A stretch of DNA of 64,000 nucleotides from Thermotogae bacterium. GTDB taxonomy: Bacteria; Thermotogota; Thermotogae; Mesoaciditogales; Mesoaciditogaceae. The notes under the pieces were generated by a model, which was not told where the DNA came from, ran no database searches, and saw nothing but the letters and a program-made list of their open reading frames with translations. This document shows, in pieces, positions 10,001 through 16,819 of the stretch. The stretch spans positions 1 through 64,000 of the forward strand of contig JALSLY010000023.1 of the NCBI GenBank assembly GCA_026988035.1, written 5' to 3'. Position 1 is the first letter of the stretch. Each line of letters begins with the position of its first letter. A program made the position numbers and the translations under genes.

Positions 10001-10344
10001 GTCACGAAACTCACCACAAGACTATGATCTTTCTCGCCAACAAAAGTGCTCACTATAAACGGAAATCTGAAAATTACAACACCACGTGAATCCGTGGAAA
10101 ATATTGTTGCTTTCACAGGTCCCCAGCTCACTTCTCTTGAAACGTTTGCAGAAATCGTCCCATCGAACGTGATTTGAGGAGAATTGCCAAGAACTCCATT
10201 TAAAGTCCAGTTTGGCTTTGAGTCAAAAAAAAGCTTGGCTTGAAATGTCCCTTGTGTTGCAAAAAAAGTTAAATTTTGTAGTGTTGCTCCAAAGATTATA
10301 AAAGGTGCAAATGTCAAAAATAACAAAACAATACTTTTTTTCAT
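7069..10344 (-). CDS. pilQ: Secretin (PilQ/GspD-like), unusually large, with repeated periplasmic modules
   Basis: A 1091-residue outer-membrane secretin, larger than typical PilQ (about 700). Signal peptide at residues 1-19. An STN-type domain (about 128-208) is followed by three tandem modules of about 130-140 residues (near 289-418, 424-553 and 571-698). Each opens with a segment like W-x(10)-LxxLxxxxYPxxxxxYLxxF and closes with a VSGPxxxV motif. A second STN-like domain lies at about 733-793. The secretin core is at about 858-1091, with SGSVLSAP, NILVGSKYPY, the VVVSDGQTLMIGGL motif and the closing PFLGDLPFIGQFFRS. The start at 10344 has AGGTGG upstream; an in-frame start 21 nt earlier lies too close to the SD. 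It should form the exit pore of the pilus/DNA-uptake machine. Confidence 0.92.
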   Translation of the reverse strand: MKKSIVLLFLTFAPFIIFGATLQNLTFFATQGTFQAKLFFDSKPNWTLNGVLGNSPQITFDGTISANVSREVSWGPVKATIFSTDSRGVVIFRFPFIVSTFVGEKDHSLVVSFVTLGISQSLALTGPATRISIDFSGEKGSTLGLAIKYLARILKRNLVIEPEIAKKSINITLSNVTPAEAFYDVLISSPGVGYAILPDGTYYIAPVDSLVKDLGKLGVGTYNNIVSFYDLSTTNVASSTFSSLVSNLFGENKVIGFIGSHAIVKATVEQQKTIKSLMNFIKESEDFKTVEWKDNSSEPDLQKLITTMYPTVKMLYLKSFSTIVLRGAKGDLEKAFRVISKYAEILSQNGPKITLTFSVPIQNVPAFLQFTGKFPSITAYGSPSYKASNVVYIVSGPKTQVSEFAKNVELIASTLTIAKPRTVHFNFANWSDKSSVGDLFKIINIMYPDVKYEYLTSFGQILFYGTNAQDVDMAANFAKERAPKETLGIQRMTVTVEISPSDLNSVNALLKKEYPTLFGTGTIASSTAKTLKYVVSGPATSVKNFIDSIERAGLIQKATLKASNVLNRRNLYIREIPWSNEIVASDLETLVKLKYPGINVMYLKNLKEFVIYGKDSYEIDGAVNFISSQASKVEHEKAPPVTTVVRISPNDYETVKSIVVAKGLSFYGPSSPTTRATSILVVISGPKLKVGNIVAMMETSGLAHTPIVKSTPTQVATRVQSVVVKNGKVSCDVEEYPLSSLIQRVYKAFGRNVIFAVHNLPIVTLKLSNVPLDQFKYAISNAYNLTFTGTSLVIVEANAAGITKIYRASGNVDKIKSMAEFVGGKVFTDSNTGVIVVSGLTPSKAEKLDAMVKPLISPRKDVEIEAKIIDVSKNSGLTQNINTTFMTPQLIFNNGLNLHFKLIDVANLPQFLSGIADKVVSSNATMNMKVSQTTGSGSVLSAPVLTTQSGESANILVGSKYPYMVTTIVNNQQRQELKFLDTGIQLTILPLVLPNGQISLTITIEVSEADWGHAVNGIPAVNTRSASMKVVVSDGQTLMIGGLTKHTRSENVTKIPFLGDLPFIGQFFRSTTFQDSTDNLDIFITAKIVKE

Positions 10345-10361
10345 GCTTCCACCTCCGATGT

Positions 10362-10877
10362 TCACTCGGTGATCATCCCTCGAGAACTAACTATACTTAA
10401 TTTTCCATTAGAAAGATTCATAATTACGGCTCCTTCTAAAGTTGGATTAAAATAAACCACCACGTATTCTTTACCGTCAAACGAAAAACGGGTTTTCCCT
10501 GAATCAAAATCAAAAGTGACGCTTTTACCAGCTAACGACAAAGTCACCATATCCGCATCGTGGCTTTTAACACCACTTATGTATACTAACCTCTTGTTCA
10601 TATTTGCATTAGATAAGGGAGCTTTTAGAAGATTTATAAGATCATTTCGATCCAATTTTACAATAAGAGGAGAAAATGGGTCACGAGTTATTCTCACAGG
10701 TCTTATGTAATCCATTGCGACTTTTTTTGCAAGCACAGATTCGATTTGAAATGTTGGTGGTGTAAATCTTGACGCGTTGCTCCTATGTGCTTTGGGAAAG
10801 AAAAGCACATATCCTATCCAAACAAAAACCGCAACTACAAACAGCAGTAATACTACCACAAGAGTCTTGTTTTTCAC
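10362..10877 (-). CDS. Membrane-anchored pilus assembly protein in the PilP position
   Basis: A 171-residue protein with one N-terminal transmembrane segment (about 5-27) followed by a proline-containing stretch and a small beta-rich C-terminal domain (about 80-171). No clear sequence family is recognised. Its place between the PilO-like gene and the secretin, its single anchor and its DPFSPL segment (like the DPFxP motif before PilP/GspC homology regions) suggest it is the PilP/GspC analogue linking the inner-membrane complex to the secretin. That role is inferred mainly from context. The gap to the PilO-like gene is 4 nt and to the secretin start 17 nt. Confidence 0.65.
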   Translation of the reverse strand: MKNKTLVVVLLLFVVAVFVWIGYVLFFPKAHRSNASRFTPPTFQIESVLAKKVAMDYIRPVRITRDPFSPLIVKLDRNDLINLLKAPLSNANMNKRLVYISGVKSHDADMVTLSLAGKSVTFDFDSGKTRFSFDGKEYVVVYFNPTLEGAVIMNLSNGKLSIVSSRGMITE

Positions 10878-10881
10878 TTAC

Positions 10882-11352
10882 TTAGCCTCCATAAACCTTT
10901 ACCACAAGCTTTTCAAGTATAACGCGTTCGCTAAAACCACTTTTGTACTCAAATCCAACGTATTTAATAGGCATCAAAGACTTCATTGAAAATTCCACAA
11001 CGCTCACATTTGTAAATTCTCCGAGTAGATTCAATAATGTTACTGGATCAACTTGTACTGGCTTGGAAAGCACCAAAGTGTCCCCTGATACTTTGACTTT
11101 TGCAGAAGGAAGAGATGACACAATCTCTTTTTCCAATTTTGACAGCGATATAGAGTGTGATCTTAACTTCTTTGAATATAAAGATAGTTGCTGATCCATC
11201 CTAAAATTTTGGGAATAAAGAGTGTCAAATTTTTGAATAGAACGCGTTATCCTCTCAAGACTTCCAGAAAAGCGTAAAAACATAACAAAATCAAATATCA
11301 CTATCAATACCAAAACGACAAATATCAAGCTCAATGCGAGTTTTCTGCTCAT
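10882..11352 (-). CDS. pilO: PilO-like inner-membrane assembly protein
   Basis: A 156-residue bitopic protein: transmembrane helix at about 8-30, a coiled-coil-prone segment (about 32-80) and a small ferredoxin-like C-terminal domain. It matches PilO in topology and gene order though not in strong sequence motifs, and is shorter than proteobacterial PilO (about 200). It overlaps the PilN-like gene by 4 nt (ATGA type). It would form the PilN-PilO periplasmic scaffold between the PilM ring and the secretin. Confidence 0.7.
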   Translation of the reverse strand: MSRKLALSLIFVVLVLIVIFDFVMFLRFSGSLERITRSIQKFDTLYSQNFRMDQQLSLYSKKLRSHSISLSKLEKEIVSSLPSAKVKVSGDTLVLSKPVQVDPVTLLNLLGEFTNVSVVEFSMKSLMPIKYVGFEYKSGFSERVILEKLVVKVYGG

Positions 11353-11933
11353 GATCCACCTCTTAGAACAGAAACTATGTCATTAGAAGCTTTGTACCAA
11401 TTTGATGCTTGAGATTTCTCTATGTAAACCTTATAACCAAGACTTTCAAAAATCTTTTTCTCAGTAGCAAGAACATTAGAATTCTCTTCGGTTCGGAATT
11501 GAATAAAAAACAAAGGTGTTGCTGACTTTTCCACGTAACGAAGATATGAAAACGAGATTTTTCCACTGATCTCATTAGTCACAAAATTCAGTGCTGTGAG
11601 GATGGAGTGAAATTTTTCAACATTTTCAAGACCATTTTTTATCGAGAAAAGCATGTGAGATTGAGAGTTCAAAAGATTAGTATATCTCTGAATCTGCTCG
11701 TCTACGCGAGACTGAATTTCACTTTTAGGAACACTTGAAAAAGATGAAATACCAGCAATAGAAAGCAACTTGTCATCAGCTGAGAGAGCATTTTGGTACA
11801 AATTGTTGATCACGCTTTCACCAATGAAATAAAAAAGAAGTCCTATGCCTACTACTAAGCCGATCACCATGAAAAATCTCGTCAACTTTATCTTTCTACT
11901 TTTTTTTCGATAAAAATTTAGCCTTAGAATCAC
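11349..11933 (-). CDS. pilN: PilN-like inner-membrane assembly protein
   Basis: A 194-residue bitopic protein. The N-terminus MILRLNFYRKK resembles the short cytoplasmic PilM-binding motif of PilN (I/V-N-L-L/F-P/Y). It is followed by a transmembrane helix (about 18-42), a coiled coil (about 70-115) and a compact C-terminal domain. It overlaps the pilM gene by 38 nt, so the two are translationally linked. The assignment rests on topology, the N-terminal motif and gene order. Confidence 0.78.
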   Translation of the reverse strand: MILRLNFYRKKSRKIKLTRFFMVIGLVVGIGLLFYFIGESVINNLYQNALSADDKLLSIAGISSFSSVPKSEIQSRVDEQIQRYTNLLNSQSHMLFSIKNGLENVEKFHSILTALNFVTNEISGKISFSYLRYVEKSATPLFFIQFRTEENSNVLATEKKIFESLGYKVYIEKSQASNWYKASNDIVSVLRGGS

Positions 11934-12861
11934 CCATCACCCCCCTCATGGCAAGACTGTACGCATTCAGAGGTACATCTATCTTAAGATCAACAACTTC
12001 AGAATAAGAAAATGCCTTGTCAGCTATCTGGAGTTCTGCCAAGATGTTACACCACAGATCACTGTACTCTTCAAGCTCAGATACACAAATCACTGAATCC
12101 ACTTTTTCATTCAACATAGAAAACCTTGAAAGCATCATTTTAGAAAGCTTTTGCAAGCTATCAGATAACTCTCTATAATGCGATTTTATACCATCACTAT
12201 TTGTACTATCAGTTATGCTTTCGGTTCCTCCTAAAATGCTATCAACACCTACAAGCCTTCCATCTTTAAAAAATTCCACAAAAGTTGAGGAGATGTCTTC
12301 AAAAACGACAAACGTTAGTCCCTTTGATAAACGATTTTCAAGTAGATAATTGAATTTGAAATATCCTGCATCAAGAATGTCAGGAAACGGAAGACCTGAT
12401 TTGAAAAACAAGCTGTTGAATTTTGATATATCTTCGTTTCTCACCACAAAAGCTGAAATTACCAAATTAGAGCTATTCATACTCGTGTTTACATCCACTT
12501 CAACCGTGATCTCTTCTGGTGAAATAGAAAGCTCTTTTACGATCTGAAATTTTGCCGCATTAAGAACCTGCTGCATTGGCATATTTGGAATTTCAATTTG
12601 TCTAAACAATATTCTATCGGGGAAAAGAGCGGTAGAGATCACATCTTCTATGTCTATCTTCAAGACAGTTCCCACATTGCCTAAAGTGATTATGACCTCA
12701 TTTTCATTTTCCAAAGTTTCACCATCAAAAGCTCTTTTCTTGTATGGAATGGACACCTTAGAAACAACTTCTATCTTTTTTCCGCTTTTTCTAAGTTTTA
12801 CACCATCTATTTTATATCTTCCAATGTTCAATCCAACATAAAAGTTAGTAAACAACCCCAT
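11896..12861 (-). CDS. pilM: PilM-like actin-fold ATPase
   Basis: A 321-residue protein of the PilM/GspL cytoplasmic actin-like family (usual length about 350). It begins with a beta strand VGLNIGRYKIDGVKL that matches the phosphate-1 strand of PilM (VGIDIGSSSIKAVEL). Other typical segments are the mid-protein PNMPMQQVLNAAKFQIVKELS and a C-terminal PLNAYSLAMRGV. Several phosphate-loop residues differ from the family consensus, so nucleotide binding is not assured. It sits 1 nt after the pseudopilin gene and overlaps pilN. Role: cytoplasmic ring recruiting PilN and, elsewhere, the motor ATPase, which is not encoded in this window. Confidence 0.82.
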   Translation of the reverse strand: MGLFTNFYVGLNIGRYKIDGVKLRKSGKKIEVVSKVSIPYKKRAFDGETLENENEVIITLGNVGTVLKIDIEDVISTALFPDRILFRQIEIPNMPMQQVLNAAKFQIVKELSISPEEITVEVDVNTSMNSSNLVISAFVVRNEDISKFNSLFFKSGLPFPDILDAGYFKFNYLLENRLSKGLTFVVFEDISSTFVEFFKDGRLVGVDSILGGTESITDSTNSDGIKSHYRELSDSLQKLSKMMLSRFSMLNEKVDSVICVSELEEYSDLWCNILAELQIADKAFSYSEVVDLKIDVPLNAYSLAMRGVMGDSKAKFLSKKK

Positions 12862-12862
12862 T

Positions 12863-13273
12863 TTACCACTTCCAAGTCAAATTTATTTTTCCGATCACAG
12901 GTGTAATGCTGATCTTGGCAATAAAAGAGTTGCCAACAAAAAATCTTAAAGTGCCAGAAATATATGGTACACCATTTGAAAAGGCTAAATATTTGTTTCC
13001 CTCAATCCGAACAAAATCAATGGAACTCGTTCTAACAATATTTTTATCTGATACAACTTCTACGCTTCTTTTCGAAATGCGGACATCCACCCGATTATTT
13101 CTCAAAGTTGATAAAAGTCGAGCATATCTTATTGAACTTCTGATTTTGTTTATCTCCGCAATTGATCCAACACGCTCTATCCATACTTTTGAATTTGGAA
13201 GTATAAACGATAAAATCAAAAAAACAATTGTCAAATAAACTAAAAGTTCTACAAATGTGCTGCCTTCTTCCAT
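12863..13273 (-). CDS. Type IV pilin-like prepilin (pseudopilin, GspH/FimT-like)
   Basis: A 136-residue prepilin. The class III leader is very short, MEEG, followed by STFVELLVYLTIVFLIL, giving a prepilin-peptidase cleavage site after Gly4 and the conserved Glu at mature position 5, then a hydrophobic helix. The globular part is beta-rich, as in GspH/FimT minor pilins. It follows the gspF/pilC gene by 2 nt and precedes pilM. It is probably a minor pilin of the uptake pilus. A major pilin and a prepilin peptidase are not in the window. Confidence 0.82.
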   Translation of the reverse strand: MEEGSTFVELLVYLTIVFLILSFILPNSKVWIERVGSIAEINKIRSSIRYARLLSTLRNNRVDVRISKRSVEVVSDKNIVRTSSIDFVRIEGNKYLAFSNGVPYISGTLRFFVGNSFIAKISITPVIGKINLTWKW

Positions 13274-13275
13274 TC

Positions 13276-14475
13276 TTAAAAGTGTTGGCCTACTCCCTGC
13301 TCAAGACTAAACATCGTTTGATAAAGGCTGAAAGCTAAAAAGCCAACAAAAAGTCCTATAATCCCAATCATGGCAGGTTCAACCATGGAGACGATTTGTT
13401 TCAGCTTAACGGACACTTCTTGATCATAAAATTCTGCGACTTTATTAAGCATCTCGTCAACTCTCCCAGTTTCTTCGCCAGTTCCTACCATTTCGACAAG
13501 TAGTTGAGGGAAATAATTTGATTTTTGCATAGCTTCTTTAAGAGTTCCACCGTTTTTAAGCGTATCGATCATCAAAGGAACTGAGCTTATTAATTTATGG
13601 CTTGAAGTCGCATTAGCAGCCATTTCAACTGCATTTGTGATCGACACACCACTGGATATCAAAGTTGCGAGAGTTTTGCTAAAACTCGAAGAGTTTTCCA
13701 AACGTCTAAGTTTTTTTATTGGGGGAAAAAGGTTCAAAACAAAACTTTTTACCATAACGCCGTACGGTGTGCGCATGAAAAGTGCTCCACCAATGAAAGC
13801 GGAAGCCAGAAACACAACAACAGTTAACCAATTATGAGCAATGTAATCATTGGTATTTATAAGAACAGCAACAACACCACCTGGTTTCATGTTTCCAAAT
13901 GCTTTAAAAAGATTCGGAAGTATGAATAAACTTATAACCATTAATATCAATATGGCGAATATAGAAACAAAAACAGGGTAAGCCATAGCCGAACGAATTT
14001 CATCTCTCAACTTTTTTGAATCCTCATAAAACTTTGAAAGCTTTGATAGAGATTCATCAAGCACTCCACCACTTTCTCCAGCCTGCATAAGATTAGTCAG
14101 AACAGGATCAAATGCCCCTGCCTGCTCGAAAGCCTCAGAAAGCGACATCCCACCATCAATGGAAACCACAAGTTCGGATATAATTTTTCTAAAGGACTTG
14201 CTGAAAGCTTCTTGTCTTGATAAAAGATTGAGCGCGTTTTTTATTCGAACTCCCGCGTTTATCATGGTAGAAAACTGACGAGTAAATAATACTAAGTCTG
14301 AAAGCTTTGCACGAAGTTTCATGCTCCTTTTTTTCTTTGAAACAGTCTGAACATTTAACACCACATATCCTTCTTGAGAAAGCTTGTTGACGAGTCCTAC
14401 TTCACTTTCCGCATCCAATTTCCCTTTAACAATTTTCCCGTTAGGGTTTACAGCATCAAACATATAGGTAGGCAT
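13276..14475 (-). CDS. pilC: Type II secretion/type IV pilus platform protein (GspF/PilC)
   Basis: A 399-residue polytopic membrane platform protein with the two repeated GspF domains (about 65-190 and 265-390). Each carries the family motif, seen as FTRQFSTMINAGVRI and SFSKTLATLISSGVSI, and three strong membrane segments. N-terminal MPTYMFDAVNPNGKIVKGKL is typical. The ATG at 14475 is chosen because GGGGGTGG lies 6 nt upstream; earlier in-frame codons run into the tRNA terminator. It is the first gene of the nine-gene pilus operon and links the assembly ATPase to pilin insertion. Confidence 0.93.
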   Translation of the reverse strand: MPTYMFDAVNPNGKIVKGKLDAESEVGLVNKLSQEGYVVLNVQTVSKKKRSMKLRAKLSDLVLFTRQFSTMINAGVRIKNALNLLSRQEAFSKSFRKIISELVVSIDGGMSLSEAFEQAGAFDPVLTNLMQAGESGGVLDESLSKLSKFYEDSKKLRDEIRSAMAYPVFVSIFAILILMVISLFILPNLFKAFGNMKPGGVVAVLINTNDYIAHNWLTVVVFLASAFIGGALFMRTPYGVMVKSFVLNLFPPIKKLRRLENSSSFSKTLATLISSGVSITNAVEMAANATSSHKLISSVPLMIDTLKNGGTLKEAMQKSNYFPQLLVEMVGTGEETGRVDEMLNKVAEFYDQEVSVKLKQIVSMVEPAMIGIIGLFVGFLAFSLYQTMFSLEQGVGQHF

Positions 14476-14503
14476 GGTCATCCACCCCCATTCATTGATA
14501 AAG

Positions 14504-14509
14504 ATTATA
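14504..14509 (-). promoter_or_regulatory. Candidate -10 box for the pilus operon
   Basis: A minus-strand TATAAT lies 29 nt upstream of the pilC start and just after the tRNA terminator. No good -35 is visible at 16-18 bp, so the call is tentative. Confidence 0.4.
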
Positions 14510-14514
14510 ACACG

Positions 14515-14558
14515 AAAAACAAAGGGAAGATTACATTCTCGGCAAATGCAATCTTCCC
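14515..14558 (-). terminator. Rho-independent terminator of the tRNA cluster
   Basis: On the minus strand, GGGAAGATTGCATT pairs with AATGTAATCTTCCC (one G-T pair) around a 7-nt loop and is followed by TTTGTTTTT. It lies 10 nt after tRNA-Phe. Confidence 0.85.
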
Positions 14559-14568
14559 TATTCCTAAA

Positions 14569-14644
14569 TGGTGCCGAGGCCTGGAGTTGAACCAGGGACA
14601 CGAGGATTTTCAGTCCACTGCTCTACCACCTGAGCTACCTCGGC
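14569..14644 (-). tRNA. tRNA-Phe (GAA)
   Basis: 76 nt including an encoded CCA. Acceptor GCCGAGG pairs with CCTCGGC, the anticodon loop reads CTGAAAA with GAA, and the T-arm GGTTCAA is present. Last of the four-tRNA transcript; only 2 nt separate it from tRNA-Asp. Confidence 0.96.
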
Positions 14645-14646
14645 GT

Positions 14647-14723
14647 TGGCGGGGACGACGAGGCTCGAACTCGCGACCACCGGTGTGACAGACCGGCATG
14701 CTAACCAGCTGCACCACGTCCCC
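14647..14723 (-). tRNA. tRNA-Asp (GTC)
   Basis: 77 nt with encoded CCA. Acceptor GGGGACG pairs with CGTCCCC, the anticodon loop is CTGTCAC, and the T-arm GAGTTCGAG is present. Confidence 0.96.
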
Positions 14724-14731
14724 ACTCCACG

Positions 14732-14806
14732 TGGTGGGAACGGCAGGGCTTGAACCTGCGACCTCCTGCTTGTAAGGCAGGCGCTCTCCCGCTGAGCTAC
14801 GTCCCC
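14732..14806 (-). tRNA. tRNA-Val (TAC)
   Basis: 75 nt with encoded CCA. Acceptor GGGGACG pairs with CGTTCCC (one G-T pair), the anticodon loop is CTTACAA, and the T-arm AGGTTCAAG is present. Confidence 0.96.
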
Positions 14807-14812
14807 AAACCT

Positions 14813-14888
14813 TGGCGCCCTCATGGGGATTCGAACCCCAGCCGCCGGCGTGAAAGGCCGGTGTCCTAGACCACTAGACGATGAGGGC
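14813..14888 (-). tRNA. tRNA-Glu (TTC)
   Basis: 76 nt with encoded CCA. Acceptor GCCCTCA pairs with TGAGGGC, the anticodon loop is CTTTCAC, and the T-arm GGGTTCGAAT is present. First tRNA of the cluster. Confidence 0.96.
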
Positions 14889-14908
14889 AACTCATCATAG
14901 ACAGGAAT

Positions 14909-14938
14909 ATCTTACATTAAGAGAGGGGGGCTTGTCAA
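14909..14938 (-). promoter_or_regulatory. Promoter of the tRNA-Glu-Val-Asp-Phe cluster
   Basis: Minus-strand consensus TTGACA (14938-14933), an 18-bp spacer and TAAGAT (14914-14909) lie about 20 nt upstream of tRNA-Glu. Confidence 0.8.
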
Positions 14939-14977
14939 GTAAAAAACGTTGAAAGTGCCAAGAAAAGGTCCTCTTTA

Positions 14978-16723
14978 TCATTTTTCATTAGCCACAACAA
15001 CCTGATTCTTACCACGCATCTTTGCCATATAGAGTGCCCTATCTGCCGCAGCTACTATTTCACTTACATCCGCAGCATCTGTTGGACAACAAGCCACTCC
15101 TATACTAACCGTGATTTTGACAGGAGAATCACCCATGGTGACTGAAAGTCTTATTCTTTCAGAGATCGTCTTGGCCATCTTTTTATCTATTCCTCTCAAC
15201 ACCATCGCGAACTCTTCTCCTCCATAACGTGCCGAAACGTCTCTTTGTCGGGTAGATGACTTTATTACGTTGGCTATATATGAAATTACTCTGTCACCAG
15301 TCTGATGGCCATACGTGTCATTCACAAGCTTAAAATCATCTATATCCATCATTATCAAACAGAATTTTTCTTTTCCTTTGACCATTTTTTCAAGTTTGTT
15401 GTAAAACTCTGTATGATTGTAAAGTCCGGTCTGACCATCTCGTAACGCCTTTTCTTGGAGAGTTTCAAATTCGCTTGAATTTTCAAGTGCGAGCATAACT
15501 TGATTTGCAAATATTTCAAGCACTGTGATATCATCAAACGTTGGACGTATACCGTTTTTGGGTTTATCAGGTGAGATGAGTGCAATCATCTCACCATTTC
15601 TGTCTGTTATTGGAATCCATAACAGATCTTTTTCATGCCAACTGTTTTCATCTGTTACATCATATTCTCCTATATACATCTCGTTGGGCGGTATATACAC
15701 TTGTGCTTCTTCTGGAATAAAGTAAGAGTTTGACACTTTAAATTCATCTTTCATCAACGATTTTATGAATTCAAAAGATGGTGGGTTCTTTTTGAGTCTT
15801 TCAAAATCCTCCGGACTAATTCCGGCAGATGCAACGCGTTCAACTTTATTATCTGGAGTTATCATGCTCACCAGCACGTACTCCCAACCAAGATCATTAT
15901 GTATTATAGACGCAACGCGATTCATAAGATTAACCACTGAAATATTCGATTTCAACATCTCAGAAACTTCGAATACACGCTTAAGTTTGTCAAGACTTCG
16001 AGAAAGGGCAGATTTTTCAAATTCCATTTCTTTGTTTATTCTGTATTGTATAGATAATAACTTGGTAAAGATAACTGGGAAGATGAGTGTATAAACCGCG
16101 AGAAAATCTGTGATAAAATCTCTTTTTTGGGCAAGGGCAAAAACTATTGGTACAGTTAGAGAAAAAAAGGCGATCTCCATCAGAGAATCTTCTGCCACCT
16201 TTTTCATACTCTCCCATGTTTTCCGAAAGTAATCGTAAAACATGTCAACTAAAATTGAATTTAAAGTCTTGAAAACCACCATAGAAACAATAAGCCCAAC
16301 CCACCCGGTGCCTATCATTTGCAAAACCACACCGGCAATGTAATATGATATTCCGTATTGTGCAGCGCCATATATTCTGCTTTGAAGGGGATAGTTTTTC
16401 CTGTAAGCCAATATAGTACTTACATACACCACAACGGACGTAGGGACAGGGCCGAAAAGTGCAAGCATCGGAAAAAGCGCAAAAAAGTGGGGTACAACAG
16501 TGACCTTCCAAAACTTTGCTCTCCCAAAAGATTGAACAAGGTACGCAAAAACTGCCAACACTAAAAACAAACCATAATTTTCAACAGAAAAAAACTTACC
16601 CCTTCCAAAGAAAAGAAGGAAAAGATAAAGAGCATTCAACACAAAAATAGAGGCTGTAAAAAATTTAACTGATATTTCTTTCCCAAACTGTTCTTGCTTT
16701 TCCATTTTCCCTAAAAACAACAT
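14978..16723 (-). CDS. Membrane-bound GAF-GGDEF diguanylate cyclase
   Basis: A 581-residue cyclic di-GMP synthase. The N-terminal third (about 15-225) holds six or more hydrophobic segments. A short coiled linker and a GAF sensor domain (about 265-420) follow, then the GGDEF domain (about 430-578). The active site is intact, YGGEEF, and the product-inhibition I-site RQRD lies five residues before it. DIDDFKLVNDTYGH is the usual substrate-binding segment. The first ATG has GGAAGGGGG right before it; a second ATG six codons later (16705) is also possible. It stands alone between the tRNA cluster and the phosphatase. Together with the HD-GYP protein at 36.7 kb it points to c-di-GMP signalling. 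Confidence 0.93.
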   Translation of the reverse strand: MLFLGKMEKQEQFGKEISVKFFTASIFVLNALYLFLLFFGRGKFFSVENYGLFLVLAVFAYLVQSFGRAKFWKVTVVPHFFALFPMLALFGPVPTSVVVYVSTILAYRKNYPLQSRIYGAAQYGISYYIAGVVLQMIGTGWVGLIVSMVVFKTLNSILVDMFYDYFRKTWESMKKVAEDSLMEIAFFSLTVPIVFALAQKRDFITDFLAVYTLIFPVIFTKLLSIQYRINKEMEFEKSALSRSLDKLKRVFEVSEMLKSNISVVNLMNRVASIIHNDLGWEYVLVSMITPDNKVERVASAGISPEDFERLKKNPPSFEFIKSLMKDEFKVSNSYFIPEEAQVYIPPNEMYIGEYDVTDENSWHEKDLLWIPITDRNGEMIALISPDKPKNGIRPTFDDITVLEIFANQVMLALENSSEFETLQEKALRDGQTGLYNHTEFYNKLEKMVKGKEKFCLIMMDIDDFKLVNDTYGHQTGDRVISYIANVIKSSTRQRDVSARYGGEEFAMVLRGIDKKMAKTISERIRLSVTMGDSPVKITVSIGVACCPTDAADVSEIVAAADRALYMAKMRGKNQVVVANEK

Positions 16724-16766
16724 CCCCCTTCCTCATATACATATAGAATTCTACAACTTTTAATAA

Positions 16767-16802
16767 AAAATAAAAAATGGTCCAGGAAAAATCCTGGACC
16801 AC
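16767..16802 (-). terminator. Rho-independent terminator of the phosphatase gene
   Basis: The 10-bp stem TGGTCCAGGA / TCCTGGACCA with a short A-rich loop is followed on the minus strand by TTTTTTATTTTTT. It lies 18 nt after the stop. Confidence 0.92.
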
Positions 16803-16819
16803 ATGATTTTCAATCAACC

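Noticed and set aside
14374-14890. Open frames across the tRNA cluster on both strands
   Set aside because: They read through four clear tRNA genes and their terminator and have no protein family features.
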